Notes: generated from the sequence alone by a model not told the origin. A DNA stretch of 64,000 bases from Leptospira interrogans (GCF_900156205.1 NZ_FTNA01000009.1:73289-137288), one strand, 5' to 3'. Shown: positions 46,346 to 59,845, counted from the first letter of the stretch. Program-made: numbers and translations.

Positions 46346-47925
46346 TTCGATTATCTGCATTTATTTTAATATTATCTATTTTGAATATAGGAATTTTTGC
46401 ACAAGGTATCGACAAATACTATCGTTTTCCGGGATCTGGAATGCACGCAAAAGTCACTTTTGAAACCGAAAGAAAACTATGTATATTCCCGCTTAAAAAT
46501 CAAAACGCAGACCCGAATCTAGACTATTTGAGTAAAGGTTACGGAGGGGTTTTATTTTCAGGCTTAAAAGGGCTTTTTCAAATTTTCGATCCGGATGTAA
46601 TTCCAAAAAGTATCCAGCATGGTTTCGGAGATCCCACCGAAAAAGAAAGATTAAAAAAGGGAGAATGGGATGGTGATGTTTTGGAAAGGGTAAAGAATAT
46701 AAAGGAGACTTCTCCGGAAAAAGATCCTCGTTTTCTAACCTTAAAAACCGAATTTATTTCGGAGGAAGCTCCGCCCGAAGATAGTACTCTATTTTTGTCC
46801 GGTAAAAATGCAGGTTGTTTTTATCATCTTGCCGGAACATACGAAAAAAAAAGCGAATCTCAAATGGAACTCAAACTCGTTCTGCGATCTTCTAAAGATG
46901 CTTCTCGAAAAGAATTCCGAATTAAAACTAGCGTTAGACGCTCTTACCAGGAATTGGAAGGATTGATCGGAGAGATTAAAAAAGAATTAGTTGGAAAGAA
47001 TACTGTTTCTTTTTCGTTTAAATCAGGAGATATAGACGGGGTTCTCGTTTTTTTGGACGGACAATTTTTAGGAAAAACTCCTTTACAAAGATCTGATATT
47101 CTTCCCGGAAACCGCAAGGTTAAATATTACATGGATGGATTTCAGAGCGAAGAAAAAAAAGTTTCGATTCAGGACGGGGGAAGTTTTGAAATGATTCTTT
47201 CTAAAACTCCTAAGGATGGCTTGATTTCTGTAACTTCTAATCCGGAAGGCGCAAGCGTTTATTTAGGTTCAGAATTTTTAGGTAAAACTCCTATTACCAA
47301 TATTCGCGTTAAAACGGGTTACAATCGTCTTCGGCTTTCTATGGAAGGTCACGTGGATCTTTTAAAAGGAGTGGAGATCAAAAAGGACGAAGAAACAAAG
47401 TTGGATTTAGTTTTAAAACAGGGAAATACGATTACTTATTATAAAAATAAACAGAATGTTTTTTTGGATCATTCGTATAACGATTTTTCGATTTATTCCT
47501 TATATGGAACCCTTTTGTTTTACGTCGGTTATTATTATTTCAATTTAAAAGCCAACGATTTATACGATCGTGCTCGTAGCCGAGTGAATCTTACCGGTCT
47601 TTATTATGCATCTTTATCTGCCCCTCAAGATCAGTTTATCGGTTTGTATTTTTACGAAGAAAGAATTATTCGTGAAACGAATCGGGATGCAGGTAAGTAT
47701 CAAAAACTTGCAGGGAACTTTGGTAGGCATGAAGGATTGACCGGTGGTGTGATGATTTATGGAATGGCGGCGATGTTGATCTTAGCCATAACTTTTTATT
47801 GGCTCGGTTTAGATGAGGAAACTTTGGATGTGGGGGCGGTTCCGAAAAATTTAAACAATCCATATGCGATTCCGGGTCAGTTTATTGAGATCGATTCTTT
47901 TGCGAAGTTTAATTTAAAATTTTGA
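46342..47925 (+). CDS. PEGA-domain exported membrane protein
   Basis: A 527-residue protein with a signal peptide (about residues 1-21), a ~200-residue periplasmic region and two PEGA domains in tandem (about 232-285 and 290-345; [26 protein letters not shown] strands). Two membrane segments near residues 385-400 and 470-490 follow. PEGA domains occur in surface and cell-envelope proteins of many bacteria. It is the last gene of the operon. Its function is unknown; a role in sensing or binding the peptide handled by the permeases is only inference. Confidence 0.82.
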   Translation: MIRLSAFILILSILNIGIFAQGIDKYYRFPGSGMHAKVTFETERKLCIFPLKNQNADPNLDYLSKGYGGVLFSGLKGLFQIFDPDVIPKSIQHGFGDPTEKERLKKGEWDGDVLERVKNIKETSPEKDPRFLTLKTEFISEEAPPEDSTLFLSGKNAGCFYHLAGTYEKKSESQMELKLVLRSSKDASRKEFRIKTSVRRSYQELEGLIGEIKKELVGKNTVSFSFKSGDIDGVLVFLDGQFLGKTPLQRSDILPGNRKVKYYMDGFQSEEKKVSIQDGGSFEMILSKTPKDGLISVTSNPEGASVYLGSEFLGKTPITNIRVKTGYNRLRLSMEGHVDLLKGVEIKKDEETKLDLVLKQGNTITYYKNKQNVFLDHSYNDFSIYSLYGTLLFYVGYYYFNLKANDLYDRARSRVNLTGLYYASLSAPQDQFIGLYFYEERIIRETNRDAGKYQKLAGNFGRHEGLTGGVMIYGMAAMLILAITFYWLGLDEETLDVGAVPKNLNNPYAIPGQFIEIDSFAKFNLKF

Positions 47926-48004
47926 ATATTAAGAAAAATTAGAATTCTAGAAAGAATTTAATAAAAAAATGAATTTTTTATTAAGAACTTTCTCGAAAAT
48001 CTCA

Positions 48005-48155
48005 GAAAATTTTACACGATCATTCTTTAGAAATTTTTAATCAAATGCAGTAATGCCTACAAATCAAATCGCATTTGGCAATTTGTGAACTTTCGAGTAG
48101 TTATAGCGTCGTTAAATTTGCGTAATAGTTCCCACATTGGACGATTTTGAGACCA
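48005..48155 (-). repeat. Dispersed repeat R4, partial inverted copy
   Basis: Its reverse complement matches 13768-13930, including CGTCCAATGTGGGAACTATT and AAAGTTCACAAATTGCCAAA. Confidence 0.7.
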
Positions 48156-48467
48156 GCTCTGATATGGCGCCCCAACCAGAGCCGTAAATATTTTTTTTAA
48201 TCATCCAATAATTTAACTCGTTAGAGAAAAGCATTCGCGACGATTGATCAGACTGACATTCGCGGGTTGGATACCTATACATCGGGAGCTGTTCTTAGTC
48301 TAAAAACAACTCAGCACAACGCTGCTTTCCTATGGGTCGCGTTGTAGATCAAATCTGAAATTCATCAAATTTGCTTCAACACTGAGTCAACAAGTATTCC
48401 TCCTTTATCGTACATCTTCTCTAACGAGTTTATATTGGATGAATTTTCACTTCTCTTTAAAACTACT

Positions 48468-49075
48468 TTAAGCTGCCAGATTCATCGCCGCCCAAATAAA
48501 TCCGGATAACTCTCTCGAAACTGCGGTTATCATTACCTGAGGGCTTTTTCCTCTTGCTGTAAGTTACGAAATTTCTTGTGTAACCTTAAGGAAGCTTTTT
48601 CTGCTAAAGCAACAACTAACGCAGGTTGTCCGGTCCTTCTTGCGGCTACGATCTTACCATCACCTTATCCACAAGTTGAATAGGATTTTAGAATCAGAAA
48701 GCTCAAAAAGGCACATTTTTCAAGTGTTCCGACAAGAATGAGTCTTTTTACTTGCAAAAAGTATGTTTTTCTGATAGAGAAAAATTTTCCGAACCTTACC
48801 GCCTCCACCCAAAAATAGGGAAAACTCAACACAACGGCTCTTTACGGATCGCGTTGGAAACTCAGCACAACGCTCTCTATGAATCGCGTTGTGGGGCGGG
48901 AACTAAGTTTTACAGAAGATTTTGTCGTAATTCCGACGATAGATCTTGAGATCCAATTATTTGTGGGTAAGGTTATGCGATCTTACTTCCTGTTCCGGGG
49001 AAGCGATGCTGCCAAGCAGTTTCCGTCAAAATCTCTGGGACTTCCAGTTTTTGTAATCCCTGTTTGTTTTCTTGT
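48468..49075 (-). pseudogene. IS110-family transposase C-terminal remnant, split by MITE-B
   Basis: On the minus strand from about 49075 one reads LEVPEILTETAWQHRFPGTG, then [19 protein letters not shown] across the deleted MITE-B, then [16 protein letters not shown]. After a +1 frameshift near 48545 the C-terminal signature [20 protein letters not shown] follows, ending at a stop at 48468. This is the C-terminal domain of IS110-family transposases. Deleting the MITE-B and one copy of its 9-bp duplication restores the frame perfectly, so the gene was interrupted by the MITE and decayed separately by frameshift. Confidence 0.75.
48658..48977 (+). mobile_element. MITE-B inserted in the IS110 remnant, 9-bp duplication
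   Basis: A 320 bp element with inverted ends CATCACCTTATCCACAA and TTGTGGGTAAGGTTATG. The target CGATCTTAC is duplicated at 48649-48657 and 48978-48986. Two tandem CAACGC...GCGTTG-type hairpins lie inside (about 48831-48895). Both ends carry TTAT/GTAA-type changes relative to the other copies, so the two ends have changed together. Confidence 0.92.
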
Positions 49076-49092
49076 TTTGTGGTAAATGCTTC

Positions 49093-49141
<49 letters not shown>

Positions 49142-49552
49142 ATAACAATCACAAAACAACAATTTCGTGAAGAAAATAAATATAGAAAACATTATATTCG
49201 GATTTTATAAAGATGCGGAAATTCTCAAAAAATTATATCTAATTTGAAGTCGTTGGCTTTTTTGTGTGAAATCCCACGTTTTAAGTTCTGAAACAGACTC
49301 AGAATTGTATTATTTTCACGCGTCCGAAATGAGAAAAATTTTCTAAAAATATGAGTTCCTACAATTTTTAGAATTTGTTCTTAAAATCGTGATGCAGTAG
49401 TTCCCACTTAAATACGATAGATTTAATTGTTATAAACTTCTATTTTATAAATTGTGGTAGTTCCCATAGATTTAATCACATTATAAATTTTTAAACACTC
49501 ATATATTCTAATTTAACATGAGTTCGGCGTAAAAAATCCGGGCGAATGGACC

Positions 49553-49733
49553 GCGTTTTCAGTTCCGATCAATAAATTGTATGAAAAAAACGTAATACGA
49601 TATTTCGTCTTTAGTTACAATTTATTATAGAATGCGATTTGTCCAGAGTCCATAGACGTTGAGCTTGAAAGAGGTTCTGCTGAGTTCTCTACAACTTCAA
49701 TCGCTTTCGCATGAAACTCGCGTTACTGATCTC
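49553..49733 (-). repeat. Dispersed repeat R3, inverted copy
   Basis: Its reverse complement runs GCGAAAGCGATTGAAGTTGT through TTGTAACTAAAGACGAAAT to AACGCGGTCCATTCGCCC. It is uninterrupted. Confidence 0.65.
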
Positions 49734-49735
49734 TA

Positions 49736-49860
49736 TAAAATTGAGTACCGTTAATTTTATCACAAAACACTGATTCTATGCAAGATATTATATAGTTATG
49801 AATAATCGGCGCTTTATCAATAACATTTATAGAAACTCAATTTTATAGAAATAAGTAGGA
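49736..49860 (-). repeat. Dispersed repeat R5 with inverted ends
   Basis: CTGATCTCTATAAAATTGAG at the left and CTCAATTTTATAGAAATAAG at the right form imperfect inverted ends, suggesting that R5 is another small inverted-repeat element. Confidence 0.5.
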
Positions 49861-50273
49861 ATCGATCTGTAAAGTTCTCCATTTTTTTTAGAAAAATGAG
49901 TTTCTTACATTGAACTCACGCTGTTTTACAAGTTGAATTTTTAAAATGTAGGAACTACTTCAAAAATCAACAAATCCGGGTTAAATGATATTTTTTGAAA
50001 ATTTCTATATCTCTGTAAAATCGATTATTAGCTTTTAGTGCTGTTTTTATACGTTTAAGTAGTAATTTGTGGGAACTATTACAAATCCAGGTTCTACAGT
50101 TAGATTTTGAAAATGTGGGAATTCCCTCAATACCCTAGATCGTATGTAAAATTACAGATAAATTACTTTCAAAATCGCAAAAAGAAACTCAATTTGTGGG
50201 AACTATGACGTTTCCACAAAAATTCACTTTTATACTTGGCTATAGAAAGACCACGTTCATTTTTTTAGTCTTG

Positions 50274-51566
50274 TCACAATAGATCAACAACAATCGGAAA
50301 TAAACGAAAACTACCTAAAATTAAAATCGGTTCGAAAGAATCGTCTAAACGTTGTAATACGGATCTGAATTCAGAGGTGGAGATTGTTTCTTTTGCATGG
50401 CAATTGGTTGGAATAACAAATTCATCTTCCTTTAAAAATTGAAAATTTAGAATATCCGATTTGTTACGGGCCTTTCTTAAAATTTCCAAAACACCGTTTC
50501 CATCCTTATCTTTTAACAAACCCGCATAAATCCGAAATTTATAATATGGAAAAAGAAAGGATAAACTTTGTAGAGTTTCTGTAAAAGCATCTGGATTGTG
50601 TGCAGGATCAAAAACGAGCAGTGGAGAATGTCGTAAAACGCTTAATCTACCCAGAGGAGGAGTCATATATTTTTCGAAAATTTCAAAACTAAGTTCATTT
50701 AAAATTAAAGAAACGTTTTCATGCTTAGAAAATCCTAGATCGATTTTTTTGTTGGTAGATTTTAAAAAGAAATCAAATTTTAGAATATTTTGAAATACTT
50801 GATAACAGAAGATCTGATTTCTTGTTAGATATGTATCTTTAGATTGGGTTTGGGTAATGATATTGCAGTGAATTCCGTTTTGAGAACACCAGGATGAAAT
50901 TTTTTCGTTCAATTGTGGTTCGTTCTGTTCGATCGCAAAAAGTGCTTTTGTGTTGGAAGTACAAATTCCAAGTTTTTCTTCTAAAATTTCTTCTTTCGTA
51001 TTTCCTAATATTTCTTTATGATCTAAACCTATCACTCCTAAAACGACTACGTCCGGATTGCAAAGTTTAGTTGCGTCTAGTCTGCCTCCAAGTCCTGCCT
51101 CGTAAATTTGGACTTCCGCAGATTCTTTTTCGAAAAAAGAAAATGAGGCACAAGTGAAAAGTTCAAAAAAAGAAAAAGATTTTAAGTCCTCTATGGCTTT
51201 GAGAGATTTCCATTCGCTTAACAATTGATCTAATTCTTTTGTGAGAATGTTTCTAAAATTTTGAGATTGGCTCCCGATCCGAATTCTTTCTAAAGGACTA
51301 ATTAAATGAGGTGAAGTGTAAAGTCCCGTTTTGAAACCATAGATTCGAAAGTATTCTCCTAAAAAATGAGTGATAGAACCTTTTGCGTTTGTTCCTACCA
51401 CTGAGATTCTACAAAAAGTGGATTCATTTCTCTGATCAAAATTAAACTTTTTTAAGGTTTTGGTAAATGGTTCCAAGGAATAACCGGCAAAAACATTGAA
51501 GTTTCTGCTTTTTTCTAAATTAGAAAGTCCGTTTGCAAATTCTAAAAAGTCGGAATCTGAATTCAT
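50274..51566 (-). CDS. folC: Folylpolyglutamate / dihydrofolate synthase
   Basis: A 430-residue Mur-ligase-type enzyme that adds glutamate to (dihydro)folate. The P-loop is [12 protein letters not shown] (about residues 53-64), followed by the [18 protein letters not shown] segment specific to FolC and the second-domain signature DPAHNPDAF. It overlaps aroE, the upstream gene on the same strand, by four bases, so the two share a transcript. Confidence 0.93.
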
Positions 51567-52435
51567 CGATTTTCTAATGCTTTAGACAAACGTTCCCTGG
51601 TTTTGATTATATCTTCTGCGTTAGGCGAAATTTCTGTAAAAAGTTCGAACTGTTTCATTGCTTGATATAAAAGCATCTCCGATCCTGGAATGATTTTTGC
51701 TCCCGCTTTTTGTGCGGCTTTTACCAAAGGAGTTTCTAAAGGATTATAAACTATATCGAAAAGAGTCATGTTCGAGTTAAAAAAATCTTCGGGAAGATAC
51801 GGACCTGGTGATTGTCCCTTCATTCCCAAAGGAGTTGTATGAATTACTAATGAAATTTCTTCTTTTCGAGTAAGTAATACATCTTGCGAAATTGGTTCCG
51901 CTTTTACATTTGAATTTTTAGTAACTAATAAACAAATTTCTTTTGCAGTGATTTCATTTCTGGAACATACAAGTAAGTTTTGAATTTTACCCGAAACTGC
52001 AAGACTAAATGCAATTCCTCTCGCGCTTCCGCCGCTTCCTAAGATTACTACCTTTCCGGTTTTTAAGGATTCTGGAGAAAATTCTAAGATAGAATGATAG
52101 GCGCCTTCTCCATCGGTGTTGTATGCATAAGTTGAATCCGGTCCGATCAACAACGTGTTGGAAGCTTTCATAATTCTAGATGTGTCATCTGCTTTATCTG
52201 CGAGAGTAAAAGCGGTTTCTTTATGAGGAATGGTTACAGAAAGTCCTAAAATTCCAGAGTTTCGGAATTCTTGTATTTTTTCTACATTTAGGTTTTGAGT
52301 TTCAAAAACGAGATAAGAGGCGTTTATATTTCTATCTTTATAAATTGAATTATGAATTAGAGGAGAAAGAGAATGTGAAAGAGGAAATCCTACTATACCG
52401 AAAGTTTTAACAGATTGATTTGTTTTAGTTTTCAT
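51563..52435 (-). CDS. aroE: Shikimate dehydrogenase
   Basis: A 290-residue enzyme that reduces 3-dehydroshikimate with NADPH in aromatic amino acid synthesis. The substrate-binding motif [14 protein letters not shown] lies near the N terminus, the catalytic Lys in VTIPHKE follows, and the NADPH loop is [11 protein letters not shown] 52435 gives a normal start; an upstream in-frame ATG at 52504 adds 23 atypical residues. It is the first gene of aroE-folC. Confidence 0.95.
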
Positions 52436-52611
52436 TTCAATTTTCTCTTTGTGAATTTTACAAACAAGATTCAATTTTTTCGATTCGTTTCTTGTTAAAT
52501 GCAAGGAATCACTCTAAACTTTTGACTTTTTTGCTCCAAAAGGAGCAAGTTTTAGAACGAGTAGTAAAATGAGTCGACTAAAAAGACAATTCCCGAAAAT
52601 GCTGTATTGGA

Positions 52612-53013
52612 ATGAGCCTATTGAATTTACCTGATTCTTTTTTATACGAACTGGGCGGACAACTCTTTTTGATGCCTCTTGCTTCTTTTTCGGGCTCACC
52701 TTGGTGGACTACCATTCTGGATGTTTTATTCGTAGTTGGGATTTCCGGTGGGCTTTCTTGGTATTATTACTATTACAAACGTAAGGATCTTCTCGGCGGT
52801 TTTTGGGGCGCGCTAATTGTAGCACTTCTTGGGTCTTTGATTATACTTTCTCTGCTTCAAGATTTTATTCGTTCTGTGGTTCTTTGGCTTGTCTCACCTA
52901 AATTTGGTATCTATCAAATCTCAAACGTAAATTTACTTGCGGTTTTATTGGGCGGTTTACTTGCTCTTTACATCATGAACCGTATCAATCACAACAAAGA
53001 AAGAAGAGATTAA
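52612..53013 (+). CDS. Small membrane protein, unknown
   Basis: A 133-residue protein with three hydrophobic segments (about residues 30-50, 62-85 and 105-125) and a basic C-terminal tail (RINHNKERRD). I do not recognise the family. ATG 52612 has only a weak upstream site. It is divergent from aroE. Confidence 0.6.
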   Translation: MSLLNLPDSFLYELGGQLFLMPLASFSGSPWWTTILDVLFVVGISGGLSWYYYYYKRKDLLGGFWGALIVALLGSLIILSLLQDFIRSVVLWLVSPKFGIYQISNVNLLAVLLGGLLALYIMNRINHNKERRD

Positions 53014-53198
53014 ACTCTAATCTGTAGAAAGGCGTTAACTGAGTGAGTTCAATGTGCTAACTCAGGGATGCTTTTCATGGAGCGGCATCCAAAGGGAATT
53101 TACCAACGTTTCCGTTTATACAACCAACTGTAGAAAAGAACTTTACAATTTAAATTCAACGTATATTCCATCGAACAACCGAAGTATTGAGAGGTTTT

Positions 53199-53351
53199 AT
53201 GGCGGATGAGAAAAAAGGCAGTACAGATATAAGGCATGACGGTCAAATAAAACCGATTACCGAAGGTTTTATGAAAGGGAATATTAAAAATAATACTAAC
53301 GAGCCAAAACCAAATACTCCCCCACCTCCGCAGAAAAATAACAAAAAGTAA
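53199..53351 (+). CDS. Small 50-residue protein with Pro/Asn-rich tail
   Basis: ATG 53199 follows GAGAGG at a good spacing. The product MADEKKGSTDIRHDG... is charged at the N terminus, then Asn/Pro-rich (TPPPPQKNNKK) at the end. No signal peptide. Too short for a family call; the coding claim rests on the ribosome-binding site and on non-repetitive codon content. Confidence 0.4.
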   Translation: MADEKKGSTDIRHDGQIKPITEGFMKGNIKNNTNEPKPNTPPPPQKNNKK

Positions 53352-53367
53352 ATTCTAAAATTATAAT

Positions 53368-53469
53368 AGAGTTTTTGAAAAATTCCATAGTGGTGATTAA
53401 CAAAACTGCTTCAATTGATAGTTTCCATGAAATAGAAACAAATGGGGAATTAATTTTTCAACAATTCTA
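53368..53469 (+). mobile_element. MITE-A copy
   Basis: Ends TAGAGTTTTTGAAAAATTCC and AATTTTTCAACAATTCTA; flanked by TA. It lies between the small ORF and the end of the flagellin-like lipoprotein gene. Confidence 0.8.
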
Positions 53470-53506
53470 ATCTTTAAGAACGTTTAAAATTGTTGATCGA
53501 CTTTCT

Positions 53507-54130
53507 TTAATATATATTTGACAATGAGTCACGTAAACGTTTGCTGTAACTTAACCGTTCCCATGAAGCTCCAATCGTGGCTCTCTCAAGAGCTATTTTT
53601 GAAAGAGAGTTATTTATAATATCTATAGATTGAACTGCATCGGCGTTCGTTTTTATATTCATTCTACTTTGAAAGTTTTTTAAATTCCAAGTATAAAGCC
53701 CAAATTCTTTCGGTTGCAATTCAGGTAGTGGTAGCAGGATGGGAGAATTTTGTGGATTGATTTGTAACGATACGCTTATTGGTCGAGAAGAGTTTTCAGT
53801 ATCTAATAAAGAGATATTTTTAAAGCGAGCCCTTTCTCGAATACTACAGATTTCTTTTAACAATTCTTGAAATTGTACATCGAACTGATTTCTATCTTCT
53901 TGTGTATGGTTTTTGTAAGTACTTGTGACCGCCAATACTCTAATCTGTTGGAGAATTTCTGTGATGATTTGAAAATGTATTTCTAATGTATGTAGAAAAG
54001 ATTGCGCCTCTTCAATTTGAGTGAAAAAAACTTTTCTTTCAGAGAGAGTTTTTTGATTGGAGACAGAACGACAAGAGATATAAGTTATCAAGATAAAAAA
54101 ACAAAAGAATCGATACAATAGAATCTTCAT
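53507..54130 (-). CDS. Flagellin-like lipoprotein
   Basis: A 207-residue putative lipoprotein. The signal peptide ends in a lipobox (ITYISC, Cys20). Residues about 55-110 match the N-terminal D1 helix region of flagellins (ILQQIRVLAV ... TQEDRNQF ... ELLKEICSIRERARFKNISLLD). Residues about 158-207 match the C-terminal D1 helix (ADAVQSIDIINNSLSKIA ... ERATIGASWERL). The D0 segments that polymerise in the filament are missing at both ends. The similarity pattern is close to Leptospira FlaB. It appears to be a flagellin D1 domain moved to a lipid anchor. Its role is unknown. Confidence 0.75.
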   Translation of the reverse strand: MKILLYRFFCFFILITYISCRSVSNQKTLSERKVFFTQIEEAQSFLHTLEIHFQIITEILQQIRVLAVTSTYKNHTQEDRNQFDVQFQELLKEICSIRERARFKNISLLDTENSSRPISVSLQINPQNSPILLPLPELQPKEFGLYTWNLKNFQSRMNIKTNADAVQSIDIINNSLSKIALERATIGASWERLSYSKRLRDSLSNIY

Positions 54131-54349
54131 ATTTAATTTATCGACAACATATTAAATTCTTTGAGAAAATTCGGGAAAAAACTTCTTTTGATTCTCTAAG
54201 AAGACAACGTAAAATTCTGATTGGGAATAGAACTTTTTGAAAAAATAAAGAACGTTTTTAAGGACAAATTGATTTTACGTAAATTCGATAGAACCCAATT
54301 GAAGCGTAGAGGAACTTAACAAACTCTCTTTACTTGATCGTGTTGTGGA

Positions 54350-54648
54350 ATTAAAAACGCACATTTTTCAAGTGTTCCGACAAGAATGATATTTTTTACT
54401 TGCAAAAAGTATGTTTTTCTGATATAGAAAAATTTTCCACCTGCCGCGACGACCCATAGGGAGTCGTGGCATTTAATTTCTTGATTACAAGCTTATGCAA
54501 TGCTCTTTATGAATCGCGTTGGAAAACTCAACACAATGCTCTTTATGAATCGCGTTGTGGAGTGGGAACTAAGTTTCACAGAGGATTTGTCGTAGTTCCG
54601 ACAGATTTATATTGAAATCCAAATACTTGTGTGGTTGGTTATGGATTC
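54350..54648 (+). mobile_element. MITE-B, degenerate copy
   Basis: The interior (CAAGTGTTCCGACAAGAATG, TTGCAAAAAGTATGTTTTTC) and right end ACTTGTGTGGTTGGTTATG are clear. The left end is lost and a ~60 bp unrelated stretch interrupts the middle. Confidence 0.65.
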
Positions 54649-54682
54649 TATGAGCGTTCGACGGATCGCGTTCTATATATAA

Positions 54683-54785
54683 TAGAGTTTTTGAAAAATT
54701 CTATGACAGCAATTAACAAAATCGCTTCAATCGATCATTTCATAAAATAGAAACAAGATAGAAAATTAATTTTTTAACAACTCTA
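54683..54785 (+). mobile_element. MITE-A nested in R3
   Basis: TAGAGTTTTTGAAAAATTCT to TTAACAACTCTA, flanked by TA. Removing it leaves TTCTATATATAATAATCAAT, matching the uninterrupted R3 at 49553-49733 (TTCTATAATAAATT). Confidence 0.8.
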
Positions 54786-55166
54786 ATCAATTGTAACTAA
54801 AGACGAAATATTAGATTACGTTTTTTTGATATGATTTATTGATTGGAGCTGGAAATGCGGTCTTGCTTTGCTACAGACAAGCCGGATTCACCCAGCTTTT
54901 TTTACGTCCAACTTGACGTAAGTTCGTTGAGAAAAAATTTTCTAAAAGTGTGAGTTCCTACAATTTCAGGAATTGTTTGTAAAATTGTAGTAGTTCCCAC
55001 ATTTAAGGAATCGATCTGTAAGATTTAGATTCCAACTTTTTTCAGAAACATGAATTTCTTACGTAGAATTTACGTCGATTTAGACTTTTGGAATGGATAA
55101 AAATTTCTACTCAATATGATTTAGGTTTTTTAGAACGATCGATTTCGGCTATGGTTTGATATATAT

Positions 55167-55257
55167 TAGAATTGTTGAAAATTAACTTTTTTTCATTAAA
55201 ACGAATAGATAAAATCATTTTGTTAATCGTTGATATGGATTTTTTCAACAATTTTAT
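55167..55257 (-). mobile_element. MITE-A, shortened copy
   Basis: TTAGAATTGTTGAAAATTAA to TTTTTTCAACAATTTTA. The interior is about 12 bp shorter than usual. Confidence 0.65.
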
Positions 55258-55284
55258 CGTTTTTAGAATTTAGGATAAAAATTT

Positions 55285-56046
55285 CTATTTTTTATCTTTT
55301 AGATTCATCTCATACAATTTGATATACTTAAGAAAATTATAATAAAATCCGAAAGTTGCCAAAACAAAACCTTGTTTACCATCTAAAAATCCAAATCGAA
55401 TAAAATACATCCAAAAAGCTTTGTAAAAACCTTCCAGAAAGGCATGAAAAAGACCACTTTTTTTACCGGCGTTGAATTTTTCCTGAGCAGCTAACTCTGA
55501 ATAGGTGTTAATAAAATGTATATGATCTCCTATGTTTTTATAGGAATAGTGAAATACTGGAGAATTCAATTTTTTGCATATACCTTGAAGCTGGATTGTT
55601 TCGTGAACGATCCCACCTCCAAATTTACCCTTGGACCTATGAAAAAGACGGATTCTTCGGTTTGGATACCAACCTCCGTGACGGATCCATTTTCCTAAAT
55701 ACCAGGTCAATCTAGGAGTAGAATAACCGTCCGCAGAAGGAAGTCCGTTTCGAAAAAGTGTTAAAATTTCTTCCTTTAAATCTGTAGAAACTTCTTCATC
55801 TGCGTCCAAGGTCAAAACCCATTCGTTTTGAACGAGAGAAATAGCGAAGTTTTTCTGGCTTACATAATTGTCGAATTTTCTTTTACGTACTTTGGCCTTA
55901 TATTTTTGGGCGATTTCTACGGTTTGATCTTTGGAGCCTGAATCTACGATTATAATTTCGGAAGCAAAGTCCAAAGGTTTCAGACAACGTTCTAGGTTGT
56001 CTTCTTCGTTGAGAGTGATGATACAAACGGAAAGAGGAAGTCGCAT
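55285..56046 (-). CDS. GT2 glycosyltransferase, LPS-core type
   Basis: A 253-residue family 2 glycosyltransferase of the WaaE/KdtX-like group. The nucleotide-binding start CIITLNEEDNLERCL, the metal-binding LDADEEVS and the RRIRLFHRSKGKF region are typical. It has one hydrophobic helix near the C terminus and probably acts on lipopolysaccharide at the inner membrane face. It starts directly at the stop of the GHKL gene on the same strand, so the two are cotranscribed. The donor sugar is unknown. Confidence 0.85.
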   Translation of the reverse strand: MRLPLSVCIITLNEEDNLERCLKPLDFASEIIIVDSGSKDQTVEIAQKYKAKVRKRKFDNYVSQKNFAISLVQNEWVLTLDADEEVSTDLKEEILTLFRNGLPSADGYSTPRLTWYLGKWIRHGGWYPNRRIRLFHRSKGKFGGGIVHETIQLQGICKKLNSPVFHYSYKNIGDHIHFINTYSELAAQEKFNAGKKSGLFHAFLEGFYKAFWMYFIRFGFLDGKQGFVLATFGFYYNFLKYIKLYEMNLKDKK

Positions 56047-59334
<3,288 letters not shown>

Positions 59335-59338
59335 TTTT

Positions 59339-59800
59339 ATGTCTTTGTATATAGGTCTTTATAGACCTGAAATTCCTCCTAATACCGGAAACATAGCAAG
59401 ACTTTGTGTGGCTTTGGGGGCGGAACTTCATATCGTTGGACAAGCATCTTTTGATCTTTCTGAAAAGGCGGCACGTAGAGCGGGTCTAGATTATTGGGAT
59501 AAGGTGAAAATTTATTTTCATTCTTCTTTAGAAGAATATAAAGTGGCCCTTCCTTCTGGAACCAATCTCTATCTGATTTCGATTTACGGCAAACGTTCTT
59601 ACACTAACGTAAGTTATAGGAAAGGGGATGCTTTTTTGTTTGGGAATGAAACTTCTGGAGTTCCCTTGGAAATAAAAAATTCCTGGGATCAGGAAAGGAT
59701 TTTAAAAATTCCGATGGAAGATTCTTCCCGTTGTTTGAATTTAAGTAATTCAGTCGCAGTAATTTCATACGAAGCGATGCGCCAAATTAAGTCTTGGTAA
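59339..59800 (+). CDS. trmL: tRNA (cytidine/uridine-34-2'-O)-methyltransferase TrmL
   Basis: A 153-residue SPOUT-class enzyme that methylates the wobble ribose of tRNA-Leu. Motifs: NTGNIARLCVALGAELHIV near the N terminus, FGNETSGVP in the middle and LNLSNSVAVISYE near the C terminus, which forms the trefoil knot for SAM. Length is exactly that of the TrmL group. It sits in a run of same-strand genes. Confidence 0.92.
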   Translation: MSLYIGLYRPEIPPNTGNIARLCVALGAELHIVGQASFDLSEKAARRAGLDYWDKVKIYFHSSLEEYKVALPSGTNLYLISIYGKRSYTNVSYRKGDAFLFGNETSGVPLEIKNSWDQERILKIPMEDSSRCLNLSNSVAVISYEAMRQIKSW

Positions 59801-59845
59801 AAACGGATTTACACTTTCAGAATTTCACATCTCAATGGGTAAAGT

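Larger units (their letters stand above)
54300..54905 (+). repeat. Dispersed repeat R3, twice interrupted
   Basis: Left piece 54300-54349 (ATTGAAGCGTAGAGGAACTT), middle piece 54649-54682 (GTTCGACGGATCGCGTTCTA) and right piece 54786-54905 (TTGTAACTAAAGACGAAATA) match continuous R3 copies. Confidence 0.6.
54131..55284. other. 1.15 kb gap with R3, MITE-B and two MITE-A
   Basis: An R3 copy (54300-54905) is interrupted by a degenerate MITE-B (54350-54648) and a MITE-A (54683-54785). Another MITE-A follows at 55167-55257, with short palindromes between (near 54946 and 54985). No gene. Confidence 0.65.

Noticed and set aside
47958..47984. AT-only inverted repeat after the PEGA gene as a terminator
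   Set aside because: TTAATAAAAAA/TTTTTTATTAA has no G-C pairs, so its stem would be too weak to support a firm call.
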